From: Xylaria sp. FL1777
Lineage: Eukaryota; Ascomycota; Sordariomycetes; Xylariales; Xylariaceae
Reading direction: 5' to 3'
DNA length: 64,000 nucleotides
Assembly: GCA_022578965.1 (NCBI GenBank)
Contig: MU400731.1
Span: 1 to 64,000 of the forward strand
The notes under the pieces were generated by a model. It saw only the letters and a program-made list of their open reading frames with translations, was not told the origin of the DNA and searched no databases. The translations under genes were made by a program, and so were the position numbers. Below, in pieces: positions 1-12,381 of this stretch (positions are counted from its first letter, which is position 1; the number at the start of each line of letters is the position of its first letter).

Positions 1-58
1 ATTTTTTTTTTTGTTTATTTATTGTTTGGTTTTTTTTTTAAATTTTTTTTTTTTTTTT

Positions 59-97
<39 letters not shown>

Positions 98-3000
98 CTA
101 CTGCTAAACAATTAGTTTTAGTTATACATTTTACTACTATTATTTTTATACTTATTTTACATCTTTTTTGCTTTTTTTTTAATTATTATTTATATTATAA
201 TTATGCTACTTAAACTTGCAATAATTAAAAGTAGTACACATAAACATAATTGCAGTTAAAACTGTAGTTATAAACATAAACGCAAAAAATTATTATAATT
301 TACTTTACGCTTAAATTTATCTAAAAATAAGTTTAATTTTACTATAAAACAAGATTTTAATAAACCTTTTTGCTAAAAGTTTAATAACTTTAGTAATAAA
401 AATAAAAGTTCTAGCAGTTCGCTTTTTTCTTAAAATAGCTTTAATTTTAATAAAAATATAAATATTATTAAGCTTTTTATAAATTAAAAAAAAAAGAATA
501 AAAATAAGAATAAAAATAATTTTAACTTTATAAATCCTAAAAAAGATCTAAATATTAGCTTACGTAATTTTAATATAAATAATGCAAAAAATAAGTCCAA
601 TTTTAATATAAATATTAAAGTTTTTACGCTATTTAAGCATTAGCTTATTTTTGTTATAACCCTTGTTTATAAACTTTGCAAACAAACTACTAAAGCTAAA
701 AACAAAAAGTATAAAACTATTAAAAAAGCAATAGTCCTAAATAGTTTGTTAGTATATTAGCTTTGTTTTAAGCGTTTTAAAGAAGCATTTTAGCTAAAAA
801 ATAGCTTGCTTTTAAATATAGTTTACAAATTCAAAAACCTAAAAATAACAGCTTATATAAGCTATATAAATAGCTATACTTTATGCAAGCTTATAAATTA
901 ATTTATATTTATTTTAAATTAGTTTTACTAATAAGTTAATTATTTGCTATATTATATTTTAATATAATACATATTTAAGAATTATTAAACTAGTTTATTT
1001 ATTTTTTTGTTTTTTAAAAAAACAACTATAGAAAAGTTGTTATAAATAAAAATTGTGCTATTATTTAAAAAACTTTAAATAATTATTGTATTAACTTTGC
1101 AGCTATGCAATTTTGCTTTTTAAAGGCATTTTTATGTTTTTTATTAACTTATAAAGCTTAGTTTTAATTAATTAGCAAAGTTAGCAACATAAAAATAAGT
1201 AGTTTTATTTTTATTTCGTATAAAGTTTAGCTAATAATTAATAATATAAAAACATTATGCTAAATATAAACACTTAATAGCAAAGCATAAATTTTTAGCT
1301 TGCTAAACTATTAAGCTTTTTTATATAAGCGCTATAAGTAGCTTTATTTAAACTAATTTTATAAAATTTCCTAATAAAATTAAAACTATTTTTAATGCTA
1401 GCAATATGCTTGTTTAATTGCATTTAAAGTGCAAGTTATAAACTATAAATATATAGCTTAAAAAGCTGCTTTTATTTTTTTTAAAAAAAATATATACAAA
1501 GCTATATTAACTATTACTAATAAGCATAAATAAAAGTATTTAGTTAGCTTTTTTTAATATAAAGATGTTCTAAAGTTTAATAATTAATGTTTTAAAGCTT
1601 TTTTATAAAAATATTATAACTTGTTTATAGTGTTTTTATGTGTAGCTTATTAATAAAACGCAAGTATTTTAAAACCTAAAGCAATAAATATAATTCTTAT
1701 TACGCAATTAAAAATAAAAAAATAACTAGTTAGTATATATAACATATTTAAGCTTTAATTTATAACTAAATTAATAATAAATTAATACTATTTTGTTAGC
1801 TTAATAGCTTTGCTTTTTTTTTATAACTTAAGCGCTTTTTAAAGTTTTTAATTGCTTTAAAAGCTATAATATTAATAATAAATACCTATTAATTATACTT
1901 AGTTAGCTAGTCTTTTTACTTAATAAAATAATATTTTTCTTTATTATAAGTTATTTTATTTATTATATTTTTAACTTCTTATTTTTTTAACTTATTTTTA
2001 AGGTTTAGCATAAGTAAACTATACTTATGTTTAGCTTTTTAAAGCTTAAGTAACTAAATTAAAAAAACGAAATAAAAGTAGCTATATTGTTTTAAAAAAC
2101 TAATATAGTATGCTTATAAACTAACTATAAAAAAAATTCAGAAAAGTTTAATAAACTTAAGCGCTAATTTTTTATTTTTAAACTTAATATTTTTTATTAA
2201 TAGTACTACTAAGTCCTTAGTTTTAAAGGTTATAAGTTTATGCTTATTGTTATAATGTTTTGTATATTTATTAGTTATAATTTATTATTGCTTTGTTATT
2301 TTGTTTTTAATAGTTTATAACTTATTAAAACGTTTTTATATAGTTAAAATCTTTTTTAATATAAAGTTGTTTTTAATAAACAAACGGAATTCTAGCATAT
2401 AACTATATAAAGCTTTAAAAAATAATCGTTTAGTTATAAAATTAATAGTAGAATTTATAGCAAAAAAAGCTTAAAGTAAAAATTAAAGCTAATTAGTTTA
2501 TTTACTATTTATAAAGCACTTAAAATAGCTTTTAATTATTTAGTTTATTTGTTTTGTTTGTTTATTAGTTCTAAAATAAAATATTACTAAAAGCCTTTGC
2601 TTAACTTTTAAATAATAATATAGATTAAACTAAAATTAGCTAATAAAAATAAAGCTTTTGTTAAAAATAATGCTTTTTAAGCTACTATAAATATATTTAA
2701 TTTTATAGTAAAATAAAACTGCTAGCTTAACTAAAGTTATAGTAATATTAACTAAAAATAAGTATATAAGCTTAATAAATCTATTTATAATAATAAAAAT
2801 AGCATTAACTAGTTTTTTTTTATAAAAAGTTTTTAGTAAACTTATAATAAAGTTTATAAATAGCTTTTATATAAGTTTATTAAGTATTAGCAAAGCATTA
2901 AGTTTACTATATTTCTAGTAATATTTTGCTTTAGTTTTAAAGCAAATTATATAGCTTTATACGTACTTTTTAATATTTAGTTTTATATTGCTTTAATAAA

Positions 3001-6000
3001 ACTTTTATTATAGTAGTTCTAAAGTGTAGCTTTAGCTAAAGTATTTAGCTAAAAAATCATTATAATATAGCTTAATAAGTTAAAAATATATAGCTTTTTT
3101 AAAAAAAATATAAATTTTGTTTTTATAGTAAACTAAAGATTTTTTTATTAACTATTAAAAATTTGTAAGCTTTTTTGCTTTTAATTGTTTTATAATTGCA
3201 TAATATTTAAGGTTTTTTTTTTAAACCTATTAAATAAGGTTTTTTAGCCCTTTAAAAGCTTTTAAATTTTTTAATTTTTTTAAGCCTATAGCTATTTATA
3301 CATACAAACACATAACTGCTTAAATAAAAAAAGCTTTTTTAGCAAATATAGCTTTAAGATATAAAGCTTTAACTTAAGCACTAAAATATAAATTAAAAAC
3401 TTTAACTTATTATACTATTACAACTTTTTTTTTTAACGTTAAAAAAATATTAATATTACTAAGCAAAATAGCTATATAATTAAAACAGCGCAAAAAGAAA
3501 TTAGCCTTGTTTTTTTTGCTTGCTTAATATTTAATAATAAAGTTAAAAAAAGCTAATAATAAATACTAACAAGCTTGCTTTTCATTAAGCTTTAGCGTTT
3601 TTATAAACGCTTAAAAGTTAGCATAATTAATTAATACTTTAACTAATAAATTGCTTTTTTATAAATAATGCTACTAGTGCTTAAAGCAATTTATTATTAT
3701 AAGCATTTTTTGGTTAAGCGTACTATACTACATTTTTTTTTTAAATAACTTCTAAAAATAAAACGCAACTAATTTAAAAATGCCTTAATTATTCTGCTAA
3801 AATAAATTTTCTATAAAAGCTACTTTAAAAAAATTAGTTTTTAGCAATATTTATTTCTTAAGGTTAAAATGTATAAAAAAAATAGCTTGCTTAAATACAT
3901 TCTAAAAGTTCTTAAAAGCCTTTTTTTTAAAACTATTTAAAAAGATTTAACCTTTTTTTGTTTTTATTACGTTCTTTTTTAAATACTTAAACAAAAGTGC
4001 AGCAATATAAAAATACCCGTTTATAAAACAGCAATAAAAGTTATAAAACTTTAAAAATTATTATAGCGCTTAATAAATATTTAATATAAGCTATTACTAA
4101 ATAATATTTATATATAAAAAATCTATTTTAATTTTTTAGCTAAAAATAATATAACCTAAAAATTTGATTTTCTTTTAATAAAATTAGCACTTAAATAGCT
4201 TAATGTATAGTTTTACTTTTTGTAGCCTTTTAATAATGTTTTAAACATATTTCGTATAAAAATCTTTATTTAAAAAAAAAATAAACATATTATTAAAATA
4301 TATAATATAAAATATATTTATTATATTATTAAATGCTTTTTATATATAACTTTAAAAAGTAGCAAAAGCATTTAATAAACTTATAAATATAACTAGAAAT
4401 TTATAGTAGCTATAACGTATATAAAACGCTATTTTTTATTTATTTCTTTCTTAAATGCATAAGCAATAATAAACGTTTTTAAAGTTAATTTTGCTAAAGA
4501 TTTTAGCTTTTAAGATTTTATTAAGCAGCTTTAAAATAAATAATAAAATGTATTAATTTTTGCATATAACCTAATTAAGTTCTTTATAGTTTATATATAA
4601 GCATAAGCTTTTATTTTTTTTAAGTATAAAAAAAATTAAAGCGCTAGTAAAACTAATAAACTTTTTAATCTTCTTTGCTTTTAGCATTTTATTAAGCTAT
4701 TTTTATAGTTTTTTTAGCTCATTTTAAGCTAATAAATATATAAAAAAATAAAGTATAACTACGTTTTTTTTTAGCTTAATAGCAAAGTTTCCTTGCTTTA
4801 ATTATAGCAATATATTTGCTTTATTAGTATTAAAAAACTTAAATAAGTTATAAAACTTTTTTAAAATTGCTATAAAATTAAAGTAACTAAAGCTTTCTTT
4901 TAATTTTTTAAGCTATATAAGTTTAAATAGTTAAATAATAATATAGCAGCAAGCTTAGTTTTAATAAGCTTTTATAAACTTAATTAAACTAAATATTTTT
5001 ACTTAAGAGCAGCATAATTTAAAAAACCATTAATTAATGCCTAAATTTAATATAATTTTTTTATTTTTTAAAGTAGTTTAAAATAGTAAAAAAAGGCTGC
5101 TTTTAAAGCAATAATTATAATTAATAGCTATATATGCACGCTTAATTTTGCAAATAATACTATAACTATTAATTAATTTGTAAATAACTTAATAAACTCT
5201 ATAAGTAAAAAATTTACCTTTAGTAGCATACTATAATGCAAATATACAAAAAAATACTTGCTATAATTTATAATAAAAAGCAAAAGTAAAACTAATATAA
5301 TTATATTTAGCGCATAAATCAAAATTAACATAAGTTTTAACAAGTAGTTTTATAAAGCTAACAAAATAAATAGTGCAAAAAGTATAAAAACAGCATAAAA
5401 TAAGTATATAAAATAATAACTTTAGCTTAAAACTTATAACTAATACAATTAATGCTAAGCTTACTACTTATTTTTTAAGTTATAGTACTATAGCTTTCAT
5501 AAAAAAAGTATATAAAACTTTAATTGCTATTTTTAGTTTTTTTTATTTATGTTTTAGTCTTTATTTACTTAAATTTTTTAAATAGTTCGTTTTTAAGTAA
5601 TGTTACTATTATAACTAATATAGCTACTAAATCTATTATTTTTATTATTACTATTATTATTATTACCCTTAAGCTAAAAGCAATTAAAAGCAATATAGCT
5701 AAATTATTTATAGCTATAGCAAGTAAAGTTTTTATAAAAGTTTAAATTTAAACTACTTTTATTATTATTTTAAAGTTAATTTAAAAAAGTTCTAAAAGTA
5801 TAACAGTTTTTTAAAGTATAAGTATTATTAATATTACTTTAGTTATTTATATATTTTTAGTTTTAATACTAGCTATAACTTTTATTATTATTGCTTTTAT
5901 AATATTAGTTTTAGCTTTTATAGTTATTATTGCTACTATAAAATCCTTAATTATTATTATTGCAGCTATTATTATAATTATTACTTTTGCAAAAATAGTT

Positions 6001-7467
6001 TTAACTGTTAAAACTAGTATTGTTATTTCTGCAGCTAATATTAATATACTAATTACTAGTTTAGTTTTGCTTAATATTTAAGGTTAATCTATTAATAATT
6101 TAAATAACATTTAACTTTAGTTTTTTTTTATTGCAGTTTAAGCATTATTTCTTAGTTATTAGTTCTTAGCGTTATTATATAGCATTAATTATATTAGCTT
6201 ATATAGTTAGCAATAGGTTATAATAGTTTATTAGCTTTTGCTAAAGTAATACACTTAGTTTTTAATAATATAACAAAGCTTTTTTGCTTTTGTTTTAGCA
6301 AACATTTTAAAGTTTAATGCTAGCAAAGTATTAATTAAACAGTTTTAAGTTTTAGTTAGCTTATTAACTTGCTTGTTTTAATTATATACTTATACTAACC
6401 TATAAAAAAGCAAACTACTTAAGCAAAATCTTAATTTAATTTAAAAATACCTTTTAGTTAGTTTTAAATTATTTTTTTTTTAAAGTTAATAACCTTTATA
6501 ATACTAATTAATAAACATTTTTATAGTTTTAGTTTATATTGCTATGCATATATAAAATCTTGTTTTTATTGCAACAGAATTTTTAATTAGCTCTTTTAAA
6601 AATAGTTTAAAGTTTTTTTACTTACTTTAACTAGCGTTAATAAATAAATTTCATGCTAAAAAAATCATAGTTAAACTTTAATAATTAGCTAAAATCAGCA
6701 TTTTTAAATAAATAGCACTAATAATAATATAAGCAATTTTAACGTAATTAATATTTAAGTTTTCTTTAATTATGCTTTTTATTAAAGCTAAAAAATAAAA
6801 AGTTGTTATTATTACTAAAATTCCTATGTTTTTGTTTTTAACCTAAGTTACAAGATCGTTTTTTAAAGTTTAAAAAGTTTTCTTGTTCTTTTAAAAATAT
6901 TGTTTTTTAGTTTTTTTGTTTACTTAATTATAAAATAAAAATAATACAAGCTATCTTTAATTTTAAAGCAACTTGTTTGCTTTTATTTTTTTGCTGCATA
7001 ACTTGCTGCTTTAGCTTTTTAATTTTAGCTAAAAGCTATATAATCTATGTTTACAACAGTTAAATATTAGCACTTAAAGCACTAAGTAATTATTGTTTGC
7101 TTAAGCTTAGTTCTAAAAATAATTTGTACTAAGTTTATCCTTAGTTCATTATTAAAGTTTATCTTAAAAAAAGGCTATTAAAAATAGCACTAGCTTATAT
7201 AATTAGTTAATATTTAGCTATTCCGTAATATAACAAAGTATTATAAGTAATCTTATCTTAAAAAGCTTTAAAATTATTACAGAAAGTATAAAGCATTAAA
7301 GGTTAAATATAATAATTAATATATCTCTAGTTTTATAGTAAATATCTAACAAAACTAAAGCTTGAAAAAAGGAGAAAACTCCCATAAAATAAGTATAAAA
7401 AGGATATCTTATATATACATATAACCTGTAATATATGCTAAAGTACCTAAGTAGCTTAGTTATAACA
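1..7467. mobile_element. RIP-mutated LTR retrotransposon, copy 1 (cut by the window edge)
   Basis: This stretch aligns with the second copy at a constant offset of about 12,580-12,581 bases from roughly position 95 to 7467, with only about one base of net length difference. Sampled differences are C/T or G/A. It ends with a 193-bp LTR at 7275-7467. By comparison with copy 2, its left LTR and about 390 bases lie outside the window. All six frames are broken by TAA/TAG, so no gag or pol domain can be named and Gypsy versus Copia cannot be decided. The first ~95 bases are mostly T and do not align convincingly. Seen: the repeat, its end, the transitions. Inferred: RIP as cause. Confidence 0.85.
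7275..7467. repeat. Right LTR of retrotransposon copy 1
   Basis: This 193-bp segment matches the LTRs at 12189-12381 and 19856-20048. It starts TATTACAG, which is TGTCACAG after G-to-A and C-to-T change, and ends TTATAACA, which is TTATGACA after G-to-A change. The restored ends TGTCA and TGACA form the usual short inverted terminal repeat. The base run after it is TTAAC, which would be the target duplication if the matching five bases lie left of the window. Confidence 0.85.
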
Positions 7468-8737
7468 TTAACTCCGTAATTAAAATAAAACAGTAGCTTA
7501 AGCAAGCTTAGTTTTAAGATATTATGTTAGTATATAACGTGCTTTTATTTAAGAAATATTTTAGTTAATAAAAAGGCTTTTAATAGTTATTTAAAAATAG
7601 TAAAAACTTTATAAATGCATTTATAAATAAAACTATGGCATTTTAAGAAGTTAAAACAACTTATTTTAATATATGCATTATTTAGCTATAAAACTAGCAA
7701 ACATTAAAGCTTAAAATGTTTACAAAGCTATTAACTTTTAAAAACACTTTTTTTATTAATTTAGATCGTTTAATATATTATTATATTACTGCAAACATAA
7801 ATTATTATAAACGTTGATTATTAAAACATTGATTTAATAATAAGCTAAATATATAAGTATAATAACTATATTATTATAATAGCTTACATAATTATATAGT
7901 TTGCTAATTAGCTATAAATAAACATTTAATTAAATAACTTTTTTAAAGTAGGCCTATATTAATAAAATAACAGGTTATATTAATGTTATAACTCTTTATA
8001 TATTAACTTTTTTTACTTTATTTTAAAATTAGCTTGCTATAATATAAATTAGCAAATATATTAAAAACAAACGTTTTTTTTACGTAATTAAAGTTATAAA
8101 GTCTTGCTAAAGTGTTACTTTTATAACTTGCTATGCTTAATGCAAGTAAGTTTTGCTTCTTTTTATTAACAATAATGCTATAAAATAACTAATGGTTTTA
8201 TTACTATATAGCATGCATTTTTTATAATGTTTAAAGCATACGTTATTTAAATCTTTGTTTTACGGGATTTATATAAGCTTTTATAATCTTTATTTAGCTA
8301 GCTGCTATAGTATTAATACTTTACGTTTAAAAGTTAACTTCTTTTAAGATTTGCATTTTATATAGTTGTTTATTTAAAACTTTACGATTAAACTACATTA
8401 CTAGCAAACAGTAGTAGCCCTTGCTGCTTAACTATTGTTTGCTAGCTATATAGCTAAATTAAGAGCTTTAATAAAGTTGCTGCGTTATAGAGCTATATAT
8501 AGAAAAAGTATGCTAATTATAGCATTAAAGATAAACTACAAGAAATATATTGCTTAGTAGTGCTATAAGAATTATATTTAAGCATAATGTATATAAACTT
8601 AATAAATTTTATTATAATAAAGCTAGCAAACATTACGTAAAATGATTTCTTATAAAATGTTATTAAAGAATAGCCTATAATTATATAAGTATATTAGTTA
8701 TACGTAGTACTAATAGCTGTTATATTAAAATTAGCTA

Positions 8738-9046
8738 AGGTTATAACTAAGGTGTTAGCTTATTTAATATATTTACTTTTTTATAAATACTTAGGTATAT
8801 TATAAAAATAAAATTTTATAAAAACATTGTGTGTATATTAAAGTTATTATATATTAGTGCTAAATAATTTTTGCTATTTTTTTAAGTGTTGCAAAAGTGG
8901 TATTATTATAAAACCATGATTTTACCTTTTAAGTGTTTTCTGAGATTATAGTGTAAAAGGTGGCTTATATGAAATGCTAGGGTTATAATTAAGGTGTTAG
9001 TTTACTTAATGTATTTATTTTTTATTTTTTAGGTGTTTTTTAAGAT
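8738..9046. repeat. Pair of direct repeats about 250 bp apart
   Basis: The motif GGTTATAACTAAGGTGTTAG near 8738 recurs as GGTTATAATTAAGGTGTTAG near 8989. Both are followed by similar T-rich sequence with TTTA(A/T)T(A/G)TATTTA and a TTAGG. The differences seen are transitions. It could be a partial tandem duplication of about 250 bp or two fragments of a decayed element. Confidence 0.5.
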
Positions 9047-9354
9047 TTTAGTAAAGTGAGATATATTTTTTATTATATTAAAACATAGGAAAAAAACTAT
9101 AGCATTTAGAATATATGTATAAAAAATGATATAATATAAAATTAGTAAAGTTTCCTAATAGTAAGCTTATTATACTGCACTTTATTATATTATACTTTAT
9201 TGCACTATACTTAAAGTTATAAAATTTAAGCTTGCTTTTACTATAAGCTAAGAATTGCTTTATTTATGTAATATAAAAGCTTATAACTAATAGTTAAAAG
9301 ATTAAATAAATGCTTTAACTCTTAAACTAAGCTTTAGTTAATTAGCATAACTAA

Positions 9355-9402
9355 CTTTAGCTTTAGCTTTAGCTTTAGCTTTAGTATTAGTATTAGTAAT
9401 AG
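9355..9402. repeat. Hexamer microsatellite (CTTTAG)n
   Basis: Five perfect CTTTAG units are followed by TATTAG twice and TAATAG once, eight hexamers in all. The last units look like mutated versions of the first. It is a simple repeat, not a telomere array: neither TTAGGG nor CCCTAA runs are present. Confidence 0.75.
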
Positions 9403-11600
9403 CACTAGAATTAAGATAACTAATTTAAAAAGTATTGCAATAAAAACAAAAGCAATATAAACAAAAATAATATAAATAAAAATAATATAAATAAAAACAG
9501 CAAAAATAACAGCAATAAAAACAAAAGTAATAAAAATAAAAGCAAAAACAAGAGCAGTTATAATTACTGCTTATACTACTGCTAAACATAAGTGCAGATT
9601 TTAACTTATAATAATAGTTTTATTGTTTATAGTTTATTAGTTTATTAATTAGTTAGTTTATATAATTTTATATATAAAGCTTTTATATTAGTTTTTTTTA
9701 AATATGCATATTTATTAAAAACTAACTAGCATAAATATATAACACTTAATTTTTCTTTATAATTATTTTTATAGTTTTATTTTTGTTTTTTGTTTTATAG
9801 TATTAACTAAAGTATAAAACTACGCTTAACTTATTTATTACTAATAAAATGTTATTGTAAAACTTGCTGCTATATTTTTATTTATTTAATAATACTTTTA
9901 TATTTAAGTTTTTTATTTTTTATAATAACGATTTTATTTTTTTTGCTAGTGTTTTTAAGTTTTACTGCGCTAATATAGCAGCATAGCTTTTGCTGCATAT
10001 TATTAATAAGTACTATATTGCTTTTTGTTATTTTTAGCAAATATTAAAACAAAGCTATATAAACTTTTGCTAATAAGTTATTGCTTAGCGTTAAAAGGCT
10101 AAAGCAGTAAAAACCCTTTAAACAAAAATATATAAGGTTTAAAACATGCTTTATAATACTAGCAAAAAATATTAATATTTTAAATATAAGTTTTTTTTTT
10201 AGAACTAGTTATTTATAAAAGCATAAAATGTGCGAATTAATAATAGCGCTTTTTTAGTATTACGTGTTATTAGCATAGCTTACGTAATCTTAAATATAAA
10301 AAACAAACTTAGTAGTATTGCGTTATAAAAAGCCTTTATAAAACTAAAGTATTAGTTTAAGCAAAAGTTTTACTAAAATATAAAGTTTGCTGCTATTAAG
10401 CTAAATAAACTTGCTGTTATTGTTAAGTTATTTATAAATTTTAAGCTAATTTTTAAGTATAAATATATAGCTTGCTGCGCTAGCAAAGCTATTTTTAAGC
10501 ATATATTTTAGTTAAGTACTATAGCTAAATTTATAATATTTAGTGCTTAGCGCTAGCTAAACGCTAATAAATAAATAGCATTAGTTTTTATAGCTAGCGT
10601 TATATATAAATATATAACTACTATAATTAATACTTTGCGCATAATGCAATAAAACTACGTAGCATAAAAAACTTAGGCTTTTTATTGCTTTAAAAACTAT
10701 AGTGTAGTAAATAATATTAAAAGCGTTAAATTTAAAGATTAAAGATTAACTAATGCTATTAATGTTTTATTAGCAGTAGTAATAATAATGCTAAAATGCT
10801 ACAAAAAGAAAATAATAGTAATTATAAAGCAGCTAGTTCTGTGCTTTAATATTAACTTAACTAATTAATAGCACGCATTTTTTATTTTATTTTTAGCCGT
10901 AAATATATATTACTTATTGCAGTTTTAGTTTTTTAACAATCTTTTTATTTAGTTGTAAATAAAAATAAATATTTATAATATTATATGTACTTATATAAGT
11001 TTATTTAATACATAACTTAAAAGGTTTTTAAACATGCATATATAAGCTAATTTAATGCGCTAGCTTTTTTTTAATGTGTTATTACTTTTAAATTCTTTTT
11101 TTTTTTGTTCGTTTATAGTTTTTTCTTTTTTTTATTTTTAACGTTTGCTAACACAAAAAGCTTTTATTATTTATTATAGCAAACTTATTATTAAACTTTT
11201 AAAACAATTTATTTTTAACTAGCTAAATTACATAAAACTTCTTAACTAAAAAACGCAAAGTTTTTGTTAAAAAACATATAGCATAAAACTTGCTAATAAA
11301 TAATAAAAAGCTTGCTAAAGTAATAAAAATTAAACGTATAATATATAAACTTTAAATACTTTAGTACTTTTATAGTATTATAGTAAATAAGCTAAAAGCA
11401 GCAAATATAATAAAAACAAAATGCAAGGTTTAAATTTTGTATAGCTACTTAGCTACTATAAGCTAATAAATCAGCTTTAAAGCTAGCAAAACAAAGTGTA
11501 TTAAAGCTATTATTTAATACTAGGTTAATTTTTTAGATTTAAACAATGTTTATTTTATTTTAACTTGTAAAAACTATAGTAAGTTTGCTTATAAAAACGT

Positions 11601-11910
11601 AAATTATTTATTAATAAATGCTTTTAATAAAGCTTCTTTAATTATATTTTTGAACTTTTTTTTTTGTGTTAATAAAAGCTATAATAAGCTTGCTTAATAT
11701 ATAGCTAGCTTACTACTTCTAGATTATTTATTAATAAGTGCTTTTAATAAAGCTTTTTTAATTGTATTTTTAAACTCTTTTTTTTATGCTAATAAAAGCT
11801 ATAATAAGCCTGCTTAGTATATAGCTAGCTTACTGCTTTTAAATTATTTATTAATAAGTGCTTTTAATAAAGCTTTTTTAATTGTGCTTTTAAACTTTTA
11901 TATTAATAAT
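11601..11910. repeat. Tandem repeat, 120-bp unit, about 2.6 copies
   Basis: Units begin at 11601, 11721 and 11841 with (A/G)ATTATTTATTAATAA(A/G)TG and share CTTTTAATAAAGCTT, TTAATT(A/G)T and a block containing GCTATAATAAGC(T/C)TGCTTA. The spacing is exactly 120 bp. Nearly all differences are transitions, so RIP has acted on the array. The third unit loses similarity after about 70 bases. No function is evident. Confidence 0.8.
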
Positions 11911-12188
11911 ACTATAAAATAGCGTACTAAACAAAGCATTAACGATATAAAAATCTTGTTTTTATAGCTATATTTTTTACTATTTTTTAGTTTTAATAAA
12001 AGTATAATCCCTTTATTTAAACCTGTTTTTTGCTTAACATATATATAGTAATTAATCTTAATAAATTACGAACTATAGCAAAACTAAAACAAGAATTTAA
12101 TAAACTAAGTTTTTAGCAATATATAAAATAAGCTTTTAATAGCTTAAATAGCAATAATAATTAATTATTTTTGCTACTAAACCTATAA

Positions 12189-12381
12189 TATCACAGGAGG
12201 TATAAAGCATTAAAGGTTAAATATAATAGTTAATATATCTTTAGTTTCATAATAAGTATTTAACAAAACTAAAGCTTAAAGAAAGAAAAAAACTCCTATA
12301 AAATAGGTATAAAAAAGATATTCCATATATATATATAACCTATAACATGTGCTAAAGTACTTAAGTAGCTTAATTATAACA
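12189..12381. repeat. Left LTR of retrotransposon copy 2
   Basis: This LTR starts TATCACAGGAGG and ends TTATAACA. It keeps more C and G at its left end than the other two LTRs, so it best shows the original start (TGTCACAGGAGG, with the second base now A). The preceding bases TATAA match those after the right LTR. Confidence 0.9.

Larger units (their letters stand above)
7468..12188. other. AT-rich decayed DNA between the two retrotransposon copies
   Basis: No coding region is supported: every frame has dense stops and the composition is as AT-rich as the flanking elements. It contains a ~60-bp motif repeated near 8738 and 8989, a CTTTAG hexamer run at 9355-9402, a purine-rich stretch of A-runs split by C or T at about 9422-9560, and a 120-bp tandem array at 11601-11910. 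It is probably older transposon debris altered by RIP, but no element ends were found. Confidence 0.6.

Noticed and set aside
22..213. Phe-rich 63-codon open frame and its partner at 12585-12794
   Set aside because: Both lie in the same place of the RIP-altered retrotransposon; the frames come from T-runs, not a gene.
5524..5745. 73-codon open frame in AT-rich DNA
   Set aside because: The frame is broken in the second element copy and the Ile/Leu/Phe/Lys composition reflects AT bias.
7296..7505. 69-codon minus-strand open frame
   Set aside because: It lies across the LTR of retrotransposon copy 1 and is not open in the other LTRs.
9355..9402. CTTTAG hexamers as telomere repeat
   Set aside because: The unit is not TTAGGG and the run is short and internal.
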